Source: Paenibacillus sp. 598K (GTDB lineage Bacteria > Bacillota > Bacilli > Paenibacillales > Paenibacillaceae). From it: a DNA stretch of 44,841 nt. Made by a program: the position numbers and the translations under genes. Numbering within the stretch: position 1 is the first letter of the stretch; each line of letters opens with the position of its first letter. Below, piece after piece: positions 16,848-24,450 of this stretch. Location: positions 10,208-55,048 of the forward strand of contig NZ_BFBX01000032.1 in assembly GCF_003851045.1 (NCBI RefSeq), in the 5' to 3' direction. Under the pieces are notes generated by a model. The model had not been told where the DNA came from. It was given only the letters and a program-made list of their open reading frames with translations, and did not search any database.

Positions 16848-16892
16848 CGAAAGAAAAATGCAAGTTCCGGGCGACAGTCCCGAAACTTGCAT
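16848..16892 (-). terminator. Rho-independent terminator of manA
   Basis: On the minus strand a stem (16892-16878 with 16871-16858, one mismatch) is followed by TTTTTCTTTC. It closes the leftward mnmL-mnmM-manA group and separates it from the LacI operon. Confidence 0.8.
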
Positions 16893-16941
16893 CGCTATGA
16901 TCGTAAGCCGAGTGAAAGGGGAAGGGGCAGACAAGCAAGAA

Positions 16942-17910
16942 CTAAGGCAGCTGGCTGCGGATGACCGTCAGTTGGCCTTCGAGCGTGTAATCGCCCAACG
17001 TAGCTGGCACCAGGAAGCACTCGCCGGCCTTAACGTTCTGGGCGCCATCCGCCCAGCGCAGCTCGCCGTCGCCCTCAGCGATGACGAGGATGACGAAGCT
17101 CTCGGGCGAGGTGGACAGGCTCGCTTGGCCGTTGATCACGCCTTTCTCGACGATGAAGTAGGGCGAGCGTGCGATCTCCAGCCACTCGCCGGCCTGGACG
17201 TTGCCCGTCTCGGTGCGGGTCGCGCCTGCGCCTTCATAAGCGATGACGTTGAGCGAGTCCTCGACATGCAGCTCCCGCAGCTTGCCATCAAGGCCAGGGC
17301 GATCGTAATCGTAGACGCGATAAGTGGTGTCCGAGTTCTGCTGGATCTCGGCGACGACGATGCCGGAGCACAGCGCATGGACCGTGCCAGCCGGGATGTA
17401 GAAGGCGTCGCCAGCTTTGACGGGAACCTCCTGCAGGCAGTCCATGACGCGATTATCGGCGATGGCTTGCGTCAGCTGAGCCCGGTCGACGCCGTCCTTC
17501 AGCCCGTAGATAATCTTGGCGTCCGGTTTGGCGTCGAGGATGTACCACATCTCCGTCTTGCCCAGCTCGCCTGCAGGCAGCTTGCTGTAATCGTCGGTAG
17601 GGTGCACCTGGATCGAGAGGTCGTCATTGCAGTCGAGCAGCTTGATGAGCAGCGGGAAACGCGCGCCATCTACATAACCTTTGGTACCGAACCATGCGGC
17701 TCCATAACGCTCGCGAATCTCATCGAGGCCAAGTCCGGCCAGCTCGCCGTTGGCCGCGCGAGTCGTACCGTTCGGATGGTCGCCGATCATCCAGCCTTCG
17801 CCGATGTTGCCCTCGGGCAGCTCCAGACCAAAGCGACTCAGCGCTTGTCCGCCCCAGATGCGTTCTTTCATCTCAGGTTGAAATTGGATAGGGTATGGCT
17901 TGACAGTCAT
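16942..17910 (-). CDS. manA: Mannose-6-phosphate isomerase, class I
   Basis: A 322-residue cytosolic zinc enzyme interconverting mannose 6-phosphate and fructose 6-phosphate. The metal ligands expected for type I isomerases are visible: Gln101 and His103 in SIQVHPTDDYS, Glu120 in KTEMWY and His178 in PAGTVHAL. RIWGGQAL near the N-terminus and the short length match the Bacillus ManA/Pmi form. GAGGAGAG precedes the ATG. It lies 60 bases downstream of mnmM on the same strand and may be co-transcribed. The product could feed mannosylated or GDP-mannose-derived envelope sugars, or allow growth on mannose; no PTS gene is nearby. Confidence 0.93.
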   Translation of the reverse strand: MTVKPYPIQFQPEMKERIWGGQALSRFGLELPEGNIGEGWMIGDHPNGTTRAANGELAGLGLDEIRERYGAAWFGTKGYVDGARFPLLIKLLDCNDDLSIQVHPTDDYSKLPAGELGKTEMWYILDAKPDAKIIYGLKDGVDRAQLTQAIADNRVMDCLQEVPVKAGDAFYIPAGTVHALCSGIVVAEIQQNSDTTYRVYDYDRPGLDGKLRELHVEDSLNVIAYEGAGATRTETGNVQAGEWLEIARSPYFIVEKGVINGQASLSTSPESFVILVIAEGDGELRWADGAQNVKAGECFLVPATLGDYTLEGQLTVIRSQLP

Positions 17911-17970
17911 GGTAATCTCTCCTCTATATATGTAAGTTTGGTGAGGCGCTTAGGGAGCGCTGGTCCTGCA

Positions 17971-18591
17971 TTAGCCAGTCGGCCCTAAAGTGGCCGGCCG
18001 GCGCTTCTCCAAAGCAATCAGAAAAGGCGCCGCCGTCTTCTGCGGCATCCGATACAGCACGGATTGGCAGCGGTCGGCCGGCAGCTGCGCCGCCCAATTC
18101 GTGACGGCGTCCGCCTCCTCCTCGCCGCCCGGGTGGCCGGGGTAGACAACGATCGTAACGATGCCGCCCGGCCGCAGCAGCTCCAGGCTCGCCTCGAGCG
18201 CGGGCAGTGTCGAGGCATGAGCCGTGATGATCCGCTGGTCGGCTGCGGGGTCTGGCAAGTAGCCGAGATTGAACATCACGGCCGAAATATGGCCATGGCT
18301 GGACGTCGGGATGGCCTTCAGCATCTGCGCGTGGCTCTGGGCGAGCAATACGATCTCGGGCTTGTCTGCCGCAGCCTCGCCAGCGAAGCGCGTCTCCAGC
18401 CGGGCAGCGGTGCGGGCCAGCGCCAGCGGTTGGATGTCGAAGGCGTAGACCGCGCCTCGTGCGCCTACCGTCTCGGCGAGGAACTGTGTATCGACACCGG
18501 TGCCTGCCGTCGCATCGATAGCGATGGCTCCTGGCGAGAGCCGCTGCAGCACCCAACTGCGCGCCATCGTCAGTACAGAATGGAATCCCAT
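17971..18591 (-). CDS. mnmM: tRNA (mnm5s2U) biogenesis methyltransferase, YtqB type
   Basis: A 206-residue Rossmann-fold SAM methyltransferase with the binding loop AIDATAGTGVDTQFLA and the acidic AFDIQPLAL strand end; the NLGYLP segment is characteristic of YtqB. YtqB was renamed MnmM and methylates 5-aminomethyl-2-thiouridine at the wobble position of tRNAs in Gram-positive bacteria. The first in-frame ATG (18597) is only two bases after GGAGG, so the next ATG at 18591, eight bases away, is preferred. It lies directly downstream of the ytqA-like radical SAM gene, the same pairing as in Bacillus. Confidence 0.88.
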   Translation of the reverse strand: MGFHSVLTMARSWVLQRLSPGAIAIDATAGTGVDTQFLAETVGARGAVYAFDIQPLALARTAARLETRFAGEAAADKPEIVLLAQSHAQMLKAIPTSSHGHISAVMFNLGYLPDPAADQRIITAHASTLPALEASLELLRPGGIVTIVVYPGHPGGEEEADAVTNWAAQLPADRCQSVLYRMPQKTAAPFLIALEKRRPATLGPTG

Positions 18592-18715
18592 CAGCATATC
18601 CTCCTACGTCTGTCTTGCGAATTGCCGCGCCTTGGCGGGCTCCCGCTTGGAGCCATCGTCAGGGCAAAATGCAGTCTCGCCTTCCCGACCATCGCCCGTA
18701 ACGAAGCAAGGCGCA

Positions 18716-19669
18716 TCAGCGCGCACTCCAATACTTGCCCTGCCACGTGTCGCGCCGTTTCAGCTCGGCGTCGATGCCGTTCAGCACGGACCATTTGTTT
18801 AAACTCCACATCGGCCCGATCAGCAGCTCGCGCGGCGCATCTCCAGTCAGGCGGTGGACGATCATCGAGGGCGGGAGCAACTCCAACGTATCGACGACCA
18901 GCCCGATATATTCGTCCTGCTCCAGGAAGCGCAGCAGCCCCGCCTCGTACTGCTTTACCATCGGCGTCTTGCGCATCAGGTGCAGCAGATGGATCTTGAT
19001 CCCCTGTACGTCCATCGCTGCTACGGCGCGTCCCGTCTCCAGCATCATCGTCCGCGTCTCCTGAGGCAGTCCGTAGATGACGTGGGCGCATACGCGGATG
19101 CCGCGCGCGCGCAGCCGCTCGACCGCATCGCGGAAGCAGGCGGTGTCGTGGGCGCGGTTGATAAGCGCGGACGTCGACTCATGCACCGTCTGCAAGCCAA
19201 GCTCGACCCAGAGATACGTCCGTTCGTGCAGCTCGGCCAGATAGTCGATGACCTCATCCGGCAGACAGTCCGGGCGCGTGGCGATCGACAGCCCGACGAC
19301 GCCCGGCTGCTCCAGGATCGCTTCGTAGTAAGCGCGGAGCGTCTCGACAGGGGCGTAGGTGTTGGTATAAGCCTGGAAATACCCGATATAGCTGGCGCGC
19401 GGCCATTTGAGATGCTGGCGGTCGCGGATGACGTTGAATTGCGTGACCAGATCGTCGCGACGGCTCCCGGCGAAGTCTCCCGAGCCTCTGGCGCTGCAGA
19501 AGGTGCATCCGCCTATCGCGATGGCGCCGTCCCGATTGGGACAGGTGAAGCCTGCGTCGAGCGTCACCTTGAACACCTTCTCGCCGAACTGCCGCTTCAT
19601 CTCGTAATTCCAGGTATGGAATCGCTTGTCTTGCCAGAGCCGAGGCTCCTCCGATATGTGGATGGACAT
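18716..19669 (-). CDS. mnmL: TIGR01212-family radical SAM protein, YtqA type
   Basis: A 317-residue radical SAM protein of the YtqA/YhcC (TIGR01212) family. The cluster cysteines lie in TCPNRDG (Cys43) and GGCTFCS (Cys55, Cys58), the wide first spacing being typical of the Elp3-like family members. Downstream segments SIATRPDCLPDEV and WVELGLQT are also conserved. To my knowledge YtqA has been linked to conversion of cmnm5 to nm5 uridine, upstream of the MnmM step, and named MnmL; I give the symbol with moderate certainty. A 118-bp gap with no clear signal separates it from mnmM. Wobble-uridine modification fine-tunes decoding of purine-ending codons. Confidence 0.83.
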   Translation of the reverse strand: MSIHISEEPRLWQDKRFHTWNYEMKRQFGEKVFKVTLDAGFTCPNRDGAIAIGGCTFCSARGSGDFAGSRRDDLVTQFNVIRDRQHLKWPRASYIGYFQAYTNTYAPVETLRAYYEAILEQPGVVGLSIATRPDCLPDEVIDYLAELHERTYLWVELGLQTVHESTSALINRAHDTACFRDAVERLRARGIRVCAHVIYGLPQETRTMMLETGRAVAAMDVQGIKIHLLHLMRKTPMVKQYEAGLLRFLEQDEYIGLVVDTLELLPPSMIVHRLTGDAPRELLIGPMWSLNKWSVLNGIDAELKRRDTWQGKYWSAR

Positions 19670-19772
19670 GATGGAACATACCCTTTCTGCAAGAGCATAA
19701 CATCATCCTATTGTACATGAAAAAAGCGCCGCAAGCCACTTGCCGAGAAGGCAAGAAATTTTGATTTTGGGC

Positions 19773-19801
19773 TTGCAACACCTTACACGATGTGTTATAT
19801 T
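19773..19801 (+). promoter_or_regulatory. Sigma-A promoter for the small gene at 19913
   Basis: TTGCAA (19773-19778), a 17-bp spacer and TATATT (19796-19801). The start would be near 19808, leaving a leader of about 100 nt. Confidence 0.7.
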
Positions 19802-19912
19802 AAAAGTGTGCTAAATCAAGGTTTTTCACAACTTCCAATATGCCGCGCCACTCGTCATAGCAGATACGATTTAGGGCTATACTGTTATTATCAAAACGTG
19901 AGGTGATGAGGA

Positions 19913-20122
19913 ATGAACACATCGGTCAAAATTCCCCAAGGCGATGAGAAGGTTACAGTTGAACTGACGGTCAAAGAATTGATGGCGCTTGCAGGCGCTC
20001 GATTCCATGGAAACCATACGCTGGAGATTGGAGCCCGCAAGAAGCTGAAGGACGCGCTCGCGGACACTTACAATATCGATAGCTCCAAAAAAGATTCCAT
20101 CGACTATCAACTGCTTAACTAA
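19913..20122 (+). CDS. Small hypothetical protein (69 aa)
   Basis: I do not recognise this protein. It has 69 residues, soluble, with an N-terminal half of alternating beta-like segments (KVTVELTVKELMALAG) and a C-terminal basic helix (ARKKLKDALADTY). There is no signal peptide, cysteine or membrane helix. The case for a real gene is good: a GAGGTGATGAGGA binding site, a sigma-A promoter upstream and a terminator directly after. It forms a monocistronic unit between mnmL (divergent) and trmB. No function is assigned. Confidence 0.75.
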   Translation: MNTSVKIPQGDEKVTVELTVKELMALAGARFHGNHTLEIGARKKLKDALADTYNIDSSKKDSIDYQLLN

Positions 20123-20134
20123 GCCCCAACTTGA

Positions 20135-20177
20135 CAGCAGCCTTCCGGACCGTCCGTCCGAGGCTGCTTTTTATTTT
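20135..20177 (+). terminator. Rho-independent terminator
   Basis: CAGCAGCC (20135-20142) pairs with GGCTGCTT (20162-20169), extended by CGGA/TCCG, followed by TTTTTATTTTT. Confidence 0.85.
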
Positions 20178-20252
20178 TACGCGGTTCTTTACTTCCCTCC
20201 GTCGCATCTGGCACAATAGGACGAGAAATCATCTGTTATGGAGGAACTGTCG

Positions 20253-21038
20253 ATGCGTCTACGAGGAAGAAAAGGAATCCGCGAAAGTCTGGAGTCGCAG
20301 CCGGAGCTGGTCGTTCTGGAGGCCGGGAGCTACAAAGGGCGCTGGCATGAATTTTTTGGAAATGACCATCCCATCTACATCGAGCTTGGCATGGGCAAAG
20401 GCCGGTTTATTAGCCAGATGAGCGGTTTGTATCCGCAATATAATTTTATCGGCGTCGATATGTACGACGAATTGCTGCGGCGCGCCAGCGAGAAAGCAAG
20501 AGCCGTCTGGGAAGCGAAAGGCGAGCAGAGTCCGCCTAATCTGGCGCTCTTGCGGGCGAATATTGAGGAGATCGAGACGATGTTCGAGCCAGGCGAGCTG
20601 CAGCGGATCTATCTGAACTTCAGCGATCCATGGCCCAAAAGCAAACATGCCCGCCGCAGGCTGACACATCCGCGTTTTTTGGCGAAATATGTCGAACTGC
20701 TGAACGAGCATGGCGAAATTCATTTCAAAACCGATTCGAGATCGCTGTTTGAGTTCTCGCTCAACAGCTTTGCCGAGTCGGAGCTGCTGATGCGCAATAT
20801 CTCCCTGGATCTGCACAAGGACGGGATCCGCGAGGATCTGGTGCTGACAGAATATGAGAGTAAGTTCATCGATAAAGGCCAGCCGATCTTTCGGCTCGAA
20901 GCGGTCATCGGCGTATCGGCGCTGCAAGACTACAGGCAAGCGCGCGATACGGCTCAGACGAAAGCCGGCCAAAACGATACGACGAGCGCTGCCGTCGTTG
21001 AGCCGAGCGCTGCCCCCGCGGCGACATCGGAAGGATAA
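20253..21038 (+). CDS. trmB: tRNA (guanine-N7-)-methyltransferase
   Basis: The enzyme makes N7-methylguanosine at position 46 of tRNA from SAM. Motifs: IELGMGKGRFI for SAM binding and LNFSDPWPKSKHARRRL, the TrmB signature for catalysis and tRNA contact. The ATG at 20253 is preferred over 20238 because GGAGGA (20240-20245) stands seven bases before it and the protein then begins MRLRGRKG, as in relatives. It has 261 residues, some 40 more than the usual Bacillus length of about 213. The surplus is a low-complexity Ala/Thr/Ser tail after DYRQARD, and its last 85 bp overlap the 3' end of the convergent PAP2 gene. Confidence 0.93.
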   Translation: MRLRGRKGIRESLESQPELVVLEAGSYKGRWHEFFGNDHPIYIELGMGKGRFISQMSGLYPQYNFIGVDMYDELLRRASEKARAVWEAKGEQSPPNLALLRANIEEIETMFEPGELQRIYLNFSDPWPKSKHARRRLTHPRFLAKYVELLNEHGEIHFKTDSRSLFEFSLNSFAESELLMRNISLDLHKDGIREDLVLTEYESKFIDKGQPIFRLEAVIGVSALQDYRQARDTAQTKAGQNDTTSAAVVEPSAAPAATSEG

Positions 21039-21541
21039 TGAAGGCCAAGGTACATCCGTGACCATGCGACCGAGATCCCGATGATGAGCGCGGGCACGAC
21101 GATCAGGAGCGACGTCTCCGGGTGCACGAAAAGCCATGGCAGCAGCCAGGCGCAGACGGCGGTTGTATGTCCGGACGGAAAGGACGGGTCGCGCAGCGTC
21201 CGTTTTCCGGTATTGACGTTCTTGAGCGCCTGATAGGGGCGCAATCGCTTGAACTTGCGCTTCACCAGCGCTACGGGCAGGTGGCTGAGCGCCACGGCGG
21301 TCAAGGCTTGCCAGCCGGCAGCGCTCCATTCCGGACTGCCCAGCAGTCCGACGAGCAGCGCAGCGGTCAGGGTGAAGGTTGCGCCGCCCAGATGGGTGAT
21401 GGTCCCAAGCCAGCCGCTCAGGAGACGGTTGAGCAGCAGATTGATCGGTCTTCGATTGGCAAGCAAAAGCATCCGGCGTTCCGCCGAGATCAGCCAATTT
21501 GTTACCCGCTGCATAGGGGTACCTCCAGTTTTTTTCTTCAT
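20954..21541 (-). CDS. PAP2-family (phosphatidic acid phosphatase type 2) membrane protein
   Basis: A membrane phosphatase of about 195 residues with the three PAP2 signature motifs: KRKFKRLRP, PSFPSGHTTA and SRMYLGLHYPSD, and several hydrophobic helices. Family knowledge: such enzymes dephosphorylate phosphatidic acid, undecaprenyl pyrophosphate (BcrC-like) or phosphatidylglycerol phosphate; the substrate is not decided by sequence alone. Two starts are plausible, each preceded by CTGGAGGT: the ATG at 21541 (MKKKTGG) and the ATG at 21514 (MQRVTNW). The last 85 bp overlap the trmB tail in the opposite direction. Its C-terminal helix is intact, so the overlap probably arose from the trmB side. 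Confidence 0.87.
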   Translation of the reverse strand: MKKKTGGTPMQRVTNWLISAERRMLLLANRRPINLLLNRLLSGWLGTITHLGGATFTLTAALLVGLLGSPEWSAAGWQALTAVALSHLPVALVKRKFKRLRPYQALKNVNTGKRTLRDPSFPSGHTTAVCAWLLPWLFVHPETSLLIVVPALIIGISVAWSRMYLGLHYPSDVAAGAALGSTTAALVVSFWPAFV

Positions 21542-22141
21542 GGTCACCTCCAGCATAGCGGTCGATTGTTCTCGTCATGTCAACGGTATAATAACGTATA
21601 TTAATGCCAGATTAAAGTTTTTTTTGCTTTTCATTCGCGCTGCCGGCGATTGACCATTGCTTCCTGCAGGAGGCATGGTCATTTTTTTGTTTGCCTAAAA
21701 ACCGCGCTGCCGGGGTTTTAAGAAACGATCGGGATGGCTATAGATGTAGAAAGGTGGATTACATAGGAACGGGAACGTTCGGCAAAAATAATGACACGCG
21801 CTGCACATTTTGTAACCTTTTGATCGGCAAACACGTTATTAAGGACAAAGGAATTAAAAATGAAGAAAATCTTAGGGATTTCGATGAAGGGGTCAGGAAA
21901 CCAAGCAAAGCTCGCGCCAGATCATTGAAGGCTGGAATTTCATGTCTTTTCGATGATTTTAGGATGAAATCCGGTTTTGACATTTGAGATGAAAGCGAGC
22001 AAAATCAATATGGCTGCTTATACAAAAAGAGCGCAGCCTGCCCTGACTGTAAGACAAGCAGTACCCACACAGAGAGAGATGGTCTGCAAAAAAAGTACAG
22101 AGAGAAAATGAAAAAAGGGGTCTTAAGGGGGCACAACTAAC
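21542..22141 (+). other. 600-bp AT-richer intergenic region before the glycosyltransferase gene
   Basis: No gene is supported with confidence. It holds a perfect TATAAT (21587-21592) with a poor -35 box, a terminator-like hairpin on the plus strand (21651-21681 followed by seven T), two copies of CGCGCTGCCGG 67 bp apart (from about 21636 and 21703), and a 22-codon frame (21860-21928) with an AAAGGA box. Base composition is visibly lower in GC than the flanks. I could not match a known riboswitch class here. Confidence 0.5.
21600..21689 (+). ncRNA. Candidate small RNA of about 90 nt
   Basis: The interval between the expected start of the TATAAT at 21587-21592 and the T run of the hairpin (TGACCATTGCTTCC paired with GGAGGCATGGTCA, one bulge) would give a transcript of about 90 nt without an open frame. 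The -35 box is weak (TTGTTC with a 15-bp spacer), so this is only a candidate. Confidence 0.3.
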
Positions 22142-23383
22142 ATGGTAAACGGATTTATTATTGGCATGCAGATCGTATTGGCATGCGTAGGCGTGTATCA
22201 GTTCGGCATCTCGTTGTTCGGACTGGCTCGCAAAACGAAGGAACGCAAGGTTGATCCTAAGAAATCGTTCGCCATCCTGGTGGCCGCGCACAACGAAGAG
22301 CAAGTGGTTGGCGCGTTGATCGACAATCTGAAACGTCTCGATTATCCAAAAGAGCTGTACGACATTTTTGTTATCTGCGACAACTGCACGGACAAGACAG
22401 CCGAGGTGGCGAGAAGCCATGGCGTGCGTGCCTGCGTGCGCACCAATCCCAACCTGCGCGGCAAGGGCTACGCAATCGAATGGATGCTTGAGGAGCTGTG
22501 GGCGATGCCTCGCGCTTATGATGCGGTAGTCATGTTCGATGCCGACAACCTCGTGGGCACGGATTTCCTGCGGCATATGAATGCCGATCTGTGCGAGGGC
22601 AAGCAAGTGATCCAGGGTTATCTGGACACCAAAAACCCCGGCGACTCCTGGGTGACCGCCGCTTACGGCATCACGTATTGGTATTGCAACCGGCTCTGGC
22701 AGCTCTCCCGCCGCAATCTGGGGATGGCGAACTTCCTGGGCGGCACCGGCATGTGCTTCGAATCGAAGCTGCTCAAGGAGATGGGCTGGGGCGCGACGAG
22801 TCTGGTCGAGGATCTGGAATTCACGATGCGCTGCATCCAGCGGGGCATTCATCCAGTACTGAACTACGAAGCCAAAGTATTCGATGAAAAGCCGATCAGT
22901 TTCAAGGCGTCGGCGAGACAGCGTCTGCGTTGGATGCAAGGTCACTTCAATGTGGCGCGCCGCTTTTTCTTCCCTTTGCTGTGGCAGAGCATCCGCGAGC
23001 GCAACTTCGTCAAGTTCGATGCGGCGATCTACTCGGCCAGCGTGTACAACGTCCTGCTGGGTTTCCTGCTGACTGCGCTGCTGTGGGGGGATTACATCCT
23101 GCCGGCTGACAATGTGTTCGCATCGATGTACACGTATCTCCCGGCCTGGGTTGTCGTCGTCGCGATGGCGATGGCGGTTGTCCAGTTCCCGAGTGCGCTC
23201 GTGCTCGAGCGGGTCAAATCGTGGAAGATGTATGCTCATCTGCTCACGCTGCCGGTGTTCCTGCTGTCCTGGCTGCCGATTACTTGCTATGCGTTTTTCA
23301 CGCAGAACAACAAGACCTGGAGTCATACGCAGCATACCCGGGTGATCCGGCTTGAGGATGTGCAGAGCAAGCAGGCGGGCTGA
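22142..23383 (+). CDS. Family 2 glycosyltransferase, membrane-bound, processive type
   Basis: A 413-residue inner-membrane GT2 enzyme. An N-terminal helix (about 3-28) precedes a GT-A domain: VAAHNEEQVV for nucleotide binding, VMFDADN as DxD metal motif, a later SLVEDLEFTMR with the catalytic acidic residue, and QRLRWMQGH, the QxxRW acceptor motif of processive synthases. Two or three helices close the protein (about 300-390). Such enzymes extend polysaccharides such as poly-N-acetylglucosamine or hyaluronan-like chains, or transfer sugars to lipid carriers; no PilZ domain is visible and no partner gene is adjacent. AAGGGGGC lies in front of the ATG. A long leader may precede it. Confidence 0.9.
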   Translation: MVNGFIIGMQIVLACVGVYQFGISLFGLARKTKERKVDPKKSFAILVAAHNEEQVVGALIDNLKRLDYPKELYDIFVICDNCTDKTAEVARSHGVRACVRTNPNLRGKGYAIEWMLEELWAMPRAYDAVVMFDADNLVGTDFLRHMNADLCEGKQVIQGYLDTKNPGDSWVTAAYGITYWYCNRLWQLSRRNLGMANFLGGTGMCFESKLLKEMGWGATSLVEDLEFTMRCIQRGIHPVLNYEAKVFDEKPISFKASARQRLRWMQGHFNVARRFFFPLLWQSIRERNFVKFDAAIYSASVYNVLLGFLLTALLWGDYILPADNVFASMYTYLPAWVVVVAMAMAVVQFPSALVLERVKSWKMYAHLLTLPVFLLSWLPITCYAFFTQNNKTWSHTQHTRVIRLEDVQSKQAG

Positions 23384-23394
23384 AGAAACGCGGG

Positions 23395-23423
23395 TTGACA
23401 AGATGTAGACAGCATGATATATT
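23395..23423 (+). promoter_or_regulatory. Sigma-A promoter of the infC operon
   Basis: A perfect TTGACA (23395-23400), a 17-bp spacer and TATATT (23418-23423); it starts 11 bases after the glycosyltransferase stop. Confidence 0.9.
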
Positions 23424-23429
23424 ATTCGA

Positions 23430-23598
23430 GTGGTTATTGCCACATCCTTCAAGAAGAAGCGCCCGCTTCTCACCTGACCAACGCTGGTTGGCTGGTTATG
23501 CGAATGAATCAACCGCGCCGGCACGTTGCTGCGAAGCAATGTTCGCCTGCTCAGGAATGGTTATGGAATGCGGGCCCGCGAGGGCTCGCATTTTTTGT
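23430..23598 (+). promoter_or_regulatory. infC operon leader with attenuator (L20 leader type)
   Basis: The leader of about 215 nt between the promoter and infC contains many local stems and ends in a terminator hairpin (23567-23577 with 23582-23592, one G-T pair) with TTTTTT, about 50 bases before the start codon. In Bacillus the infC-rpmI-rplT leader is attenuated by ribosomal protein L20 binding; the same position and layout here support that assignment. The L20-binding pseudoknot was not resolved by eye. Confidence 0.75.
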
Positions 23599-23646
23599 TG
23601 GACTCTCGTCGGGCAAGCATGCAGATGACTATGGAGGTGGAACGTT

Positions 23647-24162
23647 ATTAGCAGAGAACATCAGATCAATGACGAAATCCGGGCAAGAGAAGTGCGCCTG
23701 GTAGGTGCGGAAGGCGAACAAATCGGCATCAAGCCTTTCCGTGAAGCGCTCCAGATGGCAATAGATCTTAACTTGGATCTGGTTAATGTCGCTCCTACAG
23801 CGAAACCCCCCGTATGTCGGATCATGGACTACGGCAAGTTCCGTTACGAGCAGCAGAAGAAAGAAAAAGAAGCGCGCAAAAACCAAAAAATCGTCGAGCT
23901 TAAGGAAGTCTGGTTCCGCGTCAACATCGAGGACAACGACTACCAGACAAAGATGCGCAATGTTGTCAAGTTCCTGAAGGAAGGCGACAAGGTAAAATGC
24001 TCGGTCCGTTTCCGCGGCCGGGAGATCACCCATGCTTCGATCGGACAACGGATCCTGGACAACCTGGCGAAGGAAGTTGCGGAGCTGTGTGTTGTGGAAC
24101 GCATGCCAAAGCTTGAAGGACGCAGCATGATTATGATTCTTGCGCCAAAAAACAATACCTAA
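23647..24162 (+). CDS. infC: Translation initiation factor IF-3, ATT start codon
   Basis: IF-3 binds the 30S subunit, checks the start codon and prevents premature 50S joining. The start is the rare ATT at 23647: the frame then reads ISREHQINDEIRAREVRLVG, matching the usual N-terminus, and GGAGGTGG stands just before it. A conventional start appears only at a GTG (23692), which would delete the conserved first 15 residues. The rare start is known for infC in enterobacteria and Geobacillus and lets IF-3 regulate its own translation. 171 residues with the normal N-domain, Lys-rich linker (QQKKEKEARKNQK) and C-domain. First gene of infC-rpmI-rplT. Confidence 0.93.
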   Translation: MSREHQINDEIRAREVRLVGAEGEQIGIKPFREALQMAIDLNLDLVNVAPTAKPPVCRIMDYGKFRYEQQKKEKEARKNQKIVELKEVWFRVNIEDNDYQTKMRNVVKFLKEGDKVKCSVRFRGREITHASIGQRILDNLAKEVAELCVVERMPKLEGRSMIMILAPKNNT

Positions 24163-24187
24163 CGAAAAACCTGAGGAGGACCACAAC

Positions 24188-24388
24188 ATGCCTAAGATGA
24201 AAACACACAGCAGTTTGAAAGACCGCTTCAAAATTACCGGCACTGGTAAAGTGAAACGGTACAAAGCTTACAAAAACCACTTGCTCTCCCATAAATCGGG
24301 TCGTCAAAAGCGCGTCCTGGCGGGACAACCGCTCATGGCTGCCGGCGACGTAAAACGTCTGCAACGCGGTCTCGACAACCTCAAATAA
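24188..24388 (+). CDS. rpmI: Ribosomal protein L35
   Basis: A 66-residue basic protein starting MPKMKTHSSLKDRFKITGTG and containing HLLSHKSGRQKR, the L35 signature. It is a structural protein of the 50S subunit. The ATG at 24188 follows GAGGAGGA; upstream frame extension is not supported. Second gene of the operon, 25 bases after infC, 62 before rplT. Confidence 0.97.
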   Translation: MPKMKTHSSLKDRFKITGTGKVKRYKAYKNHLLSHKSGRQKRVLAGQPLMAAGDVKRLQRGLDNLK

Positions 24389-24450
24389 GACAGCAAGCCT
24401 TTGGTTCATAACGAATAGAGCGAATAAGCATACTACAGGAGGGCTAATTC

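Noticed and set aside
21691..21987. 98-codon frame in the intergenic region before the glycosyltransferase gene
   Set aside because: It has no ribosome binding site, starts inside a terminator tail, and the translation shows no recognisable protein pattern.
21700..22000. Possible c-di-GMP riboswitch before the glycosyltransferase gene
   Set aside because: GGCAAA and GCAAAG fragments occur, but the GACGCAAAG block, the receptor and P1 pairing of the GEMM classes are not in place.
23692..24162. GTG at 23692 as the infC start
   Set aside because: It would remove 15 conserved residues, while the ATT at 23647 has a GGAGGTGG site and gives the standard IF-3 N-terminus.
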